From Trileptium ribeirensis (taxonomy: Eukaryota; Nematoda; Enoplea; Enoplida; Thoracostomopsidae), in NCBI GenBank assembly GCA_030248225.1, contig JASANE010007451.1, forward strand, positions 18,930 through 82,929: 64,000 nt of DNA, read 5' to 3'. A model generated the notes under the pieces. It was given only the letters and a program-made list of their open reading frames with translations, did no database searches and was not told the DNA's origin. This document shows positions 26,601-38,600 of this stretch, piece after piece. How positions within the stretch are numbered: the stretch's first letter is position 1; each line of letters starts with the position of its first letter. A program made the position numbers and the translations under genes.

Positions 26601-29600
26601 CCAACGCCCCACAAAAACAAACTGCGTAAATGGTAATCAGACGTTGGGATCCGTTGGTTTAGGACGGTGCAAGAGGTTCGTGCACCCTGTGCTAATTCCC
26701 GTGCCTCATTCTTAATTTTTAAAAATTTTTGTGCGCTTACGTTTTTAAGGTCATAAAAAATTAAAAACTGCAAAATATTTTCGGGCAATGCTAACTGTTT
26801 CATATTGTTTACGCTGTTGTTGAAGTTCACTTCGTTGGTGTTGACGCTACGACGTGGCTTTCTGCCAAAGTATTTACGTGTAGTAGGCATTCGGTAAGCC
26901 AAGAGTGTCGAGCTCAACAGGGCCTTCTTTCCCCGCCGACTTCGCAGTGCCCCTTCGCACCGCTGTGGTTTCGCTAGATAGTAAATATGTACAATAGGAA
27001 TCTCGTTAATCCATTCATGTGCGTTTACTGACTGTCACGTGACTATTCGATAAACCAATTTCATATTTATGGGACATCCCGGCCAAAAATAAGTGCTAAA
27101 TTCCGATCGAGCATTTGGCACCTATTTTTGGCCGAGACTGTAATCTCCGGTCGAATGTGGATGTTGTCGCACTGAGGTATCAGCTAAACCAATCTGTCTT
27201 ACACAATGACTAAACAGCCATCGACGCACAACATTCTTTGATTCTGCCGCCTTTCGTACGATTCTCAGCACGACACCATTATTAATACGTCCGACCAGAA
27301 CTAGTTGGTGGCTTCTGGCGCGACTGTAATTCGAAGACCACCAGTGTCAGAACTCCTCCAAATGCTAACGGAAACGCCGACGCTACGTATTTCATGACTT
27401 CATTCTCTAAAATTGATTGCGCAATTCAAGGTCCAGTACTCGCTACGATTGACTGTCGCCTTACGAGCAAGCTAACTGCGCGCCAACATAAACAAACTAC
27501 ATATAAATTTAAAAAATATATATTTTCCCACATGCAAGTTTCAACGGCCCATTTTACCGGTACTGTAGGATTTGACGACGAGACGAATAATCACAGCGTC
27601 GTTGACGCATTGTCTGCGGTCATTCATTGCAGATCCAACTATATAGCATATCACCGGTTGACCACAGCTTATTCCTCGCTTGAGTGACGAGATCTCGAAA
27701 TCGATCGATCGAGAAAATACAAAGAGTTAAAATATCAAACATTTGTCAATATTAGTTATGCGCTGTGGGCTATAAAAGTCATGATTTTGTACACTTGGAA
27801 AAAAGTGTTCAAAACAGTCGAAATATATTTCGCTCGATTTCGATCGTTTTCGTTTAATGAAAATCGATCGTTTGGATTTAATTTAACGAGTTTCGTTTAA
27901 ACGACGATTGATCGATGGCGATATCGTTCGATTTCGTCTGAGTTCGACCTTATGTGCACTTAATTCTAACTGTAACTGTATATGTACTGTTGAATATTTT
28001 TGGACGCATAGAATCGCTAATACTATGCACAAAAGCATAAAAACTGTAACTTACGACAACGTGTTTGCTAGACAAATAGAATCGCTCTAGCAACGGGTCC
28101 AAGGTGTGTAAAAATGCCATGCCACGAGCGATATCCATCGCAAATTTGAGCGCTTGAACGTGGTCGACGACAATACCTGGAAAAGTAATAGTAAATTATA
28201 ATTATATCGCACTAGACAAATAGAATCGCTCTAGCAACGGGTCCAAGGTGTGTAAAAATGCCATGCCACGAGCGATATCCATCGCAAATTTGAGCGCTTG
28301 AACGTGGTCGACGACAATACCTGGAAAAGTAATAGTAAATTATAATTATATCGCACTAGACAAATAGAATCGCTCTAGCAACGGGTCCAAGGTGTGTAAA
28401 AATGCCATGCCACGAGCGATATCCATCGCAAATTTGAGCGCTTGAACGTGGTCGACGACAATACCTGGAAAAGTAATAGTACAATTATAATTATACCGCA
28501 CTAGACAAATAGAATCGCTCTAGCAACGGGTCCAAGGTGTGTTAAAATTCCATTCCATGAGCGTTATCCATCGCAAATTTGAGCGCTTGAACGTGGTCGA
28601 CGACAATACCTGGAAAAGTAATAGTAAATTATAATTATATCGCACTAGACAAATAGAATCGCTCTAGCAACGGGTCCAAGGTGTGTAAAAATGCCATGCC
28701 ACGAGCGATATCCATCGCAAATTTGAGCGCTTGAACGTGGTCGACGACAAGTACCTGGAAAAGTAATAGTAGATTATAAATTATATGCATTATAACAAAT
28801 AGAATCGCTCTAGAAACGTGTCAAATGTGTGTAAAAATGCCATTCCACGAGCGATATCCATCGCAAATTTGAGCGCTTGAACGTGGTCGACGACAATACC
28901 TGGAAAAGTAATAGTAAATTATAATTATATCGCACTAGACAAATAGAATCGCTCTAGCAACGGGTCCAAGGTGTGTAAAAATGCCATGCCACGAGCGATA
29001 TCCATCGCAAATTTGAGCGCTTGAACGTGGTCGACGACAATACCTGGAAAAGTAATAGTAAATTATAATTATATCGCAGTTTCAGCAAATTTACCCTAAC
29101 CCATTCTGCAGAGATAATAATAATGCTACAGAGATAATAATTCTCAAAATGCTTTCGAAGCGCTACAGAAGCCCTGAAGTGATTCGCCCAATCCGACGAT
29201 AATGTATAAAGTTATTAAGTGTAAAAAATATATTTCAGTAAATACATGAGTGACAGAATTGTTAGGAATGTTTTACGAAGGCAGTCTAAACCTGTTCTCG
29301 TCACTGGCAGCAATGCCTATTAGTAAGCGGAGCCAGATATGATTTCTGTTCGTTCGAGATATGCTCTATGATCATTCAGAGATGTTCAACATCAGTTCAA
29401 TCAGTCAAGACACTATGTGTCCTTAAAACGTAACGCTGCACATCTACATAAAAGACCTTTTACGATAATGCTAACCTTGTTTGAAAGTGTAAGATAGCTG
29501 ACAGTGATTACTGATGGTGAATTTAATATCCGCCAATTTGTTCCGATGTTGTTACATAGAAATTATTAAATTTACATGCAAACGAACTATTATACTACCA

Positions 29601-32600
29601 AAAATATGTACATAGCTTTATATTTTGTTACTCCGTTGTCCATAGGCTATCAATAATTGTGAGAAAACATGTACGATTTTGAAAACGGTTGCTGTTGGAG
29701 GCCTCAAAGGTGTCAATGAAGTGAATTCGGTCCAACCGTTTATAAAGTTATCCACGATATTTTTTGCTAAACTTATAAATCATTTATTCTAAAAGAGGGA
29801 CATTCCCACATACTCCCTCGAGTTAGTGATTCCGCATTAGAAACGCCTGATATTTTCAGGTTCCTCTGGTTCGGGAAGGTTGGCTACAAAAACTTCAGCC
29901 TCCCTGGATAAGTTGATAAGGATTGTGGTTTCATAGGGCCGAAAGGAATCTATTGGCTAATGACGACTAGATTAGGCAGGTTGATTGCCGCAGACAAGGA
30001 ACGGGTAATGAAAAACAAAAAAACTAACCAGACTGTTCGTGAAGAACGTTGTACAACGAGCCGAAAGGCATGTATTGGCTAATGACGACTAGATTCGGCA
30101 GTTTGATTGTCGCAGACAAGGAACGGTCAATGAAAAACAAAAAACTAACCAGACTGTTCGTGAAGAACGTTGTACAGCGAGCCGAAAGGCATGTATTAGC
30201 TAATGACGACTAGATTAGGCAGGTTGATTGCCGCAGACAAGGAACGGGCAATGAAAAACAAAAAAACTAACCAGACTGTTCGTGAAGAACGTTGTACAAC
30301 GAGCCGAAAGGCATGTATTGGCTAATGACGACTAGATTCGGCAGTTGATTGCTGCAGCCAAGGACCGGGCATACGTTCGGATGAGAAAAGATCCTAGAAC
30401 AAAACAAATTTTATTACAATCTTATTTCCGGCCGTGACTGTATATTAAATTGGAACTGGCCTGTCCACAGTGGACGGTGGTGGGACCCCCACTTTCGAAG
30501 CTTTACCCATGTTCGTGAGATTTTCCCCCATGTCCGTCCCCCCACTCGACCAAAACCCCAATGTTCAACTAATTCCAAAAATCTTTTATGTCTGAAAATT
30601 TATGTTTTTTGTTTGCAAATTGTTTTTTAAACATGAATTAGCACTATTTATAATGCTAAAATATCGTTTTTAGCTTCGAAATACATTTACAGTAGTAAAA
30701 ATGCATAAAAATGTGGAAATATTTAGTATTTTTAAGCAAAATTTATCCCCACACTTTTAATTTTCCCAAGAATGAAGATGGGCCCCCCGAAGTTCCCCCT
30801 CCCACTTTTCGGAGGGCTGTGGACAGGCCAGTGGAATATACATATATATGTTGCAGGGATTGTTTCGATAAAACCAGTTTCACATGTGAGTATAAGTCTA
30901 AGGGAGCACGATGAAAGTTATTTACGCCAGTTACCACAGTATACGCACAACACGTGGCTTGTGCGCGACGGAGGGACACTGCTTACTCATAAGACATAAA
31001 AACGAAAAGTTTTATTGGCTTTGAACCCGCCCCATTCTTTAGCTGTCGCCTTGAAATGTGGCAATCAATCGGTAACACAGCCACAGACATAATTATACTG
31101 CGAATCGAAATCAGACGAAACTGTTGTACATTTTTGAAGCGTTTAAGTATGGACGTGACTGTACACTACCGGATGTACAGTCACGCTGAGAAATAAACGC
31201 AAATTCTTCGCGAATAGCAATTTGGCGAATGATTTGCTTTTATTTCTGAGCGTGACTCTATATTGTTCGACTTAATGAGAAGTTTCAAACTTTGCTAGCA
31301 TCATTTTTCCTCGCTAACATAGAACGCAGAAGGATAAATTCGAGCTACCCGAAAAACTGATCAATGTGAACGTCCAACACAGACTGTCCAAACCATAGTT
31401 AATTGACAATCACGTGGCTGTCGATCAGTTACCGACATTTACGGTGGAATTAAACATATTTGAAGGATTTTCTTGTGGTTCAAGCAACACTTCCGACATT
31501 ACGCCTAAAACCTCCACACCAGGTTTGGAATGCATCACAGTTTTACCTCAGTATATTTAGCAAAAACTTGTACATTTTTAGCTACAGAGTTTAATAATCA
31601 TGGCGGCATTGTTGGTTAATTTAAAAAAATATCAATCATTGAAGAATATATTAATTTACATTTTAGCCGTACATCTCGATACTAGCTTATCTATATGATA
31701 TATTTTCTTATTACAACACTTTGTCGTGCCTTACCTCAACCTCGGATATTCATCCTGGAAATCGCGTGAGATCCGACCGGTATATTCGCGAAGGCTCAAA
31801 ATCCGCGCCACAATTTCGTTGCCCTGCCAAGTTCCTTTCCAAAGCTAAAAACAAATATTACTAGTAGAACAGAAATGACCGGAGAAAATGACATGATCCG
31901 TTAGTCCGAATAACTACAAACTTTGTTTACTACAGAGTAAATTTCTGATTTTTTATTAACTGCTATTATTTCGGTAACAATATTTTAATTTGTCATGTCA
32001 TTATCCATGAGTTCACGTTGTTTAGCTGCATACACCGAGGTTTCTATTTTAACAAAATGACAAATTAAACGTGACTCATAGTGTAGCTGGTCGAATTTCG
32101 CGGATGTTAGCTGCCATACCGCTGAGACATCTCATTAAAACTGTGCCGTGACGATCCGTAAAGCCGCAAAGGTGACATTAATGGTTTACAAATCTGTTTA
32201 CAAACTTTTCGGAAAAAGTCGCGAGATTTTACACAAAGTGTCTACAAAACTGGGCTTTCCAAATTGAGGTGGGGTGGAGGGCTGGCATTTTTCGGTTCTA
32301 CCTGGTTCAAAACAGGTGCCCCAAGGTTCATTCCCCTGGCAAAATTTTGGGCTCCAAAGGTTCACCGAATCTTGGAAATTACTAAAATTCCGTTGCGAAT
32401 CAAAAATTTCGCAAATTTTTTTTAAAAATTTGCTTCAAAATAGCTTTTTCTTTCCATCGAATGCGTTTTGGCAGTGTTTCTGACACGATTTTAACCGCTT
32501 TTATCTTCGCAGAATGCCCCTTGGCAAAATCGGGCGCCACGGTTCGGAACCGGAGGGGGAGGGGCTGGTTCATACTGCCTGGAAACATTTTCAGCGAACA

Positions 32601-35600
32601 GAGAGCACAGCAAAATACGTGACTACGGAAATTCACCGACATATACATACGTAGATTAGACGGTACAAATACCCGTACACTGATTTCAACAACAAATCCT
32701 GAACGTTTACGTATTTTATTCCGATAGTATCCTTACAGTCACGCTCAGAAATAAAAGCGAGTTTTTTGGCGAATCGTTCTCGAGTACTTCGCGAAAAATT
32801 AACATCAGCTGTTCAATAGCTATTCGCAAAAAATTTCCGTATATTTCTGAGCATGATCGTACTTCTCCGGTATGGCTTGCGGCAATTTTGACTTGCAAAT
32901 TGAGCTGTGAGACATCGATGCCAGCGTAGCGCGACAACGTAGCGTCCCGACTTCGTGTTTTGGTGCCTTTCCACGACTGATCCTTGAACGGAATTTTTTT
33001 GCTCATGTCTTGACCGGAAGCTGCTGCCAATTCTGTAAACAAACCACAGTGTTGATTAATAATATTTATCGTTATAAATAATAGTTATAATAATAAATTA
33101 TGAATAGTCTGAAAGTTTCGCGGCGTCATTTGAAAGTTTGATTTTTATTTCTTTCACAAAACAAATCCACGAATATTAATTCCCATCATGGTGAGTTGCT
33201 CTAACCGGACAAGCATTAATAACACAATATTATTGCACTTGAAACTAACAATTCAGCTAGCTGACGTTAGTAAGTGGGATGGTAAGAAATTTGTCAAAAA
33301 AGTCAGACATTGATCATGTTACGGCGTTAAACCAAATGTTTCGTTAAAAACCGTCAATTTATTATATTTACAATCAAGACTTGCTCTGCTCTTAGAGAGG
33401 TATGATGCAAGCATCCGCCTTTTGAATGCACAACAGAAACCACAAAATATCAATTTTGTCAGGCGACCAGGCTGGATATATATTTTTTCTCTTCAAAAAA
33501 CAATATGGCAGTGTGGCCGATGAGTTACACTTCGCTTCTTCATATTAATCCACATCATTCAAGAAAATCCTGCATATTGTAAATTTTCGATAGGTATCCT
33601 ACATTCGTGCTGAATTAGGAAAACTATAAACGGTTTTAAATTAAAATTATGATCAAGGTTTATGACGTTAACATAAAAGCAACAGAGCTAGCTAAAATGT
33701 CTCTACAATATATAAATATTGTAAATACGGACTATGAATGCTGGAGCTTCGATTTTAAAATTTAAAAACTTTTTAGTGACGTCTGTGTGCATATGCGCAG
33801 ATTGATGTATATATCGTTTGATTTGACATGAGGTGCGGCTATACATCGCTACAATGACTGGCGGATACATGTGACAATTTCGAAAATTATCCACGGTGAC
33901 GCGACGATAAAAACATTTTGGGAAATAAACCATTCATCGTTTTAACAACTATAATCTAAGAATAAAAGTATCGATCAATGTAACTGTCCGCTTTTTCTAA
34001 TAGTCATGTTATAAAATGTATCTATGCACTAAGGCAATGGAAATTTTATCTCTTAAACTCTTAAGTCGCTCAGCTTTATAATCGTCTGAACTACAGCAAA
34101 GAGATAACCAAAACTGAGGATTTCACAGCCTTCGGCACATTGGAGAGACAAACTGAAACCGTTCGTACCATCATGGCTTTTCTAGCGATATGAGCATCAA
34201 AACTCAACACAAGGCGAAAACATTCCTCATAAAACTATTTCTAATGTTGTTCTCACGAAAAAATAAAACTATGAAAGGCGCCACTAACGATGAGTAGCAC
34301 TGTGTAAAAATGACCACAATTAAAATAAAATAGAAACAATAACGCAGTTCTAAGAATATAATCCATTTTTTTTCATAATAGAGAAGCTCAAAATTTTTAA
34401 CAAAAATAATCGTCGCAGTATATTTTTACACAACAGATAACATGCGATCCATAGACACACAAATGTTAAAGGCACAAAGAACTCCCAGTCTAAATTATTA
34501 TTGTACCATGTTATGACAGACGTAGCTAGGTGACCAATAGAGCTAAAGCTATATCTAATTAACCAGTGCAAAGCTGATTAAATTAATTTGACGATAAAAA
34601 TTAACAATTTATAAAACATCACTATATATATATCTACAAAATAATTCGTTTTGAAAAAAAATACACGCGGGCATTAGTGCCACTCCGTAGCTTCCGTGTA
34701 CATAAACAACTTAGTTGCGCAACGAGCGAAGCGAGCAAGCATTTATTGGTATGCGCACTGATAAATTTTACCGTGTTCCTCCGTCTGTCCTGATAGTTTT
34801 TTCTAAATAACTCATGAATAAAGGAAGATATTCCCATATTGCCTTTTGCGTATGATAGCTTAATGTATAGCTCATGATCCTATATAGGTTTCATCTATAT
34901 AACCCGCACCACCCCTATAAAGAGGGTACCCTCAGTTTTTGTGACCGAGGGAAAATGCGTTTTTAGTTATACCTCAAAAACTCGGGCTTCGTATCAAAAA
35001 ATATTGTGTGTCTATTATGTCCGCCTGGATAAGATCTAGAAATTTGTTAGCCAACACCCGCTGATAAGGAGATAGGAGCACAAAATAGGGTCCCAAAGGG
35101 AACCATTTTAACCTTTATATTTTACGATAATCGTCAATAGACATTGTACGGTTACTATAATAATTGTTTTCGGGGTCCCTGAAAAGAATGGAGAGATTCA
35201 TTGAACGGAGCTGTGACCGCTGTACATTTTCTTGGAATGTTACTGTATTCTCTTGGAACCCCCTCCCGAACTGTCTATGATTTCGATTTTTTCAACGTCG
35301 TATTTTATTGCATTTCTTATTAGTTTTCGGTTGTTAGGTTTTCAAGGATACTGAAAACGATGAATTGATTTACTTGAGTGTATCCATGACCGATGTAGAC
35401 TTTCTGAATTGGTACTGTATCCCATGAGAATCCCCACTTTGAGACATGCATGATTCCGTGATTTTGCAACAAATGTTAGAAATAGTTTTCGAGGATACTA
35501 AAAACGATAAAGGGATTTGCTTGACTCTGTGACCAATATACCCCTTTTGGTATGATACTTTGTTCTATGCATGATTTTATGGTTTCAAACAAACGATGTA

Positions 35601-38600
35601 ATTTGTTAAATCCGCGAGTTTAAAAGTTTTCGAGAAAACCAAGAATGACGAGTTGATGAGTGTAAAAACGTATCTGTGACTATAAACGTCGCTTGTTCGC
35701 AGTGATACCGTTCGCTGCGGATCCTGGGTTGACCCATCGCCTGGTATTATTAATATAAGTGCGACAATAATTCTTTAAACTGGAATTTCATTTTTGTTGC
35801 TACGATGTCTAGTTATACTCGCCTGGGTAAAATGTCGTTCGCGCAGCAAGATCATATGGGTATAATTATTGTTTTATCGGGAAATCTCAAAAGCTCGCAT
35901 TTTTCGCAGTAACATGCACACTCCCTTGTATGATCGTGCTATACGTGAACAAAATACAAAATAAATTGCTACTAACTCACCGTGCATCCGCTTCGACACT
36001 TGGGGACGGCATTTGTCCAACGGAGTATCGCCAAACTTGTTCCCGATTGAAATGAGCGCCCCGGCATTGATCAAGTCCTCGGCGATATCGTCGTAGCCCC
36101 AAAAACATGCGTAGTGCAGCGGTGTATTGCCGTGTTCGTTGATAACGTTGATGTCGGCTTTGCGAGCAAGAAGCTAGAAAAAAGAAAAATATAATCGCCG
36201 CAACATATAATACGTTTTTGGTACCATACCACGAAAAATGAAAGCCGCAGAATTCTTTCGTGAGCCACAATATTGCTAGTTTGTAAATTTTTGTAACGGC
36301 CGATGTTGTCGAGCTACATATGAGTAAAAGATTGGGACTATTTAAGTTGGATGCACGCAGCTAGAACGATTTTACAGATTTAGGACTGTTATTAATTGAT
36401 ACGGATAACTCAATTGTATTGACGTGGCATATAATGCGGTCATAGGATGTTTCACCGTCAAATTATAATATCCCAATCTCCAATGATGCTTTTATTCGGA
36501 CCATTGGGTTGCTACAATCTTCGAATCATTTTACTCACATTCTGTGAGTTCAAGTCTCAAAAAGTTATTAGATTTATAGGTTTGTGCGTGTCATATATAG
36601 CATAGATTCACGCAAAATAAATCCCAATCTCCAAGAGCTACACCAGGTGCACAATCCAAATTCTCACACTGAGTCGAGAAACGAGAAAAAGTAAATGATA
36701 CGATAACTCAAACTGACAAGCCGATGCGCATAGATTCACCAATTATATACCAATCCCAAGATGCTATCGACCAGGGCTACAATCTGAAATCACACTTATC
36801 AATCTACGGAAACTAATGATACGGATAACTCAATTAACTGGCATATAATGCGGCATAAATTTTTCACCCAAATTCTGGCCCAATCCCAATGATGCTTTCT
36901 CGGACCATTAGACTTTCTACAATCTTAATACATTACTCACATATATAACCATAAATCAAAAGTAGCTCCGAAACACTAGCCATGTAGTCTATTTTGTTAA
37001 AATACTAAAATTTTGATTTCCCATTTCGGCTGTTTTATTATTTATCTTACTCAACGTAGTGCGTTTTACAATCCATGTACGATTGCTAGATCGAAACTAA
37101 GCCAGGTTCATATTTGTGTTCCGAAATTAAATGGTTGAAACCTACTTTTCGTCGAATTAATGTGTGGTAAACCTGGTGGTAACTACATAAAATTATTAAT
37201 GTACGCACAGGCTTACCCAATATTGTAGTATATAATTGGACTGCGCACATTACTAGTAGCTTGTCTTATCGCAAAGATGGTGAAATGGGAGTGTTGAATA
37301 TATAATTTAGAGAGAAAGACACGACTAAATTGATTGCTAAATCAACAGTGAATTTCTCTACAAATTGCGACCAACAATACCTGCGCACCCAGAGCGGTTG
37401 CGGAGATACCAACACCTACACCTCACGCAGCCAGAGCGGTTGCGGACATATTAACCATTTTCGAGTATTTTGGGTTCCATGGGTCCATTGAAAAATCTTT
37501 TTGACCCAACCCTGCAGCATACATAATGACAATAGAAAAATCTATACTAATCTATCTAAACTATCTTTAGCTCCACAGAGAATGAATTGCTCTACAATAT
37601 GTGATCAAAAACACCTGTATATCTCGAGTGGTTATGGATATATTACCGCTTTCATGTATTTTGGGACTTATGGAGCCATTTTAGAACCCGGTTTGACGCA
37701 AAACCTGTATCCTAGGAGAACCGTGTATCAAAGTAAAGGAGTATATATTGCCATATAAAGAGTTGTATAAAATTAACTTAATTTAGCCCAGCTATTGGTT
37801 GTTGGGTTACATTGAGTAACGTGGCTTTTGAACCCAATCGGGACTATACAGCAACCCTTTTGGTCCGCTTTTATTGTGGAAGACGTTGGAATTAGGCTTC
37901 AGCCTAAACAAAAGGCACAAATCCAGAAATCAAGCTTGCAAATGAGCTATCGCGCGAAGCACTACGTCCAGTCAAACTTTCGTTATGCGTATCATTCTAA
38001 AAACCAAAAACTGCTATTAAATTTCGCCACTGTTACGGCTAGTGAAAATTCTTCGGTTTGCTCGTTTCACTAACTACAGCTGAGAATTCAATAAGCGTAT
38101 TATTAAGCTCATTACCTTTTGAACAATTTCTCGGTGTCCATGAGCCGAGGCCAAATGCAGCGCCGTATCGTCGCCCATATTCGTTGCATTGACACGAGCC
38201 CCGCGGGCGAGTAAGAGATCCACGATTGTTGTATGGCCACCCTTGCACGCCCAGTGAAGCAACGAGAAGCCGTGGTCGTCTCTGGAAAAAAAACAAAGAA
38301 ACCAAGATAGAGATTAAGACACCACGTTGTCTTGGTGCACATGATGTGAATGAAAATACGACAGTAGTATAGCTAGTACATTACAGAATCGTCTATTCCA
38401 CGTTGAATCGTAGCAGATAGGTCTTACCGCCAAATAAGTTCAAATATTACTATGATATGTATATGTTATATTTAGATATATACATTTAGATAATAGCGTA
38501 TTTACATAAACAAAGCAATCGAACTGATGCAAGTCGACTATGAAACACGACCTTGGCAGACTGGATCGCAGCAGACCGAGGTTCGTTCCGACTAAATCCA

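Noticed and set aside
28068..29079. Mutually exclusive alternative exons (as in Dscam-type clusters)
   Set aside because: Six of seven copies lack a donor and run into an in-frame stop, so they cannot be complete alternative exons.
28068..30372. CRISPR-like array
   Set aside because: The units are 122-144 bp, contiguous without unique spacers, and contain ILK coding sequence in a eukaryotic gene.
30711..30999. Overlapping plus and minus frames in ILK intron 5
   Set aside because: No domain, no splice-compatible phase with ILK; first considered as the missing hinge exon, which is actually at 30272-30393.
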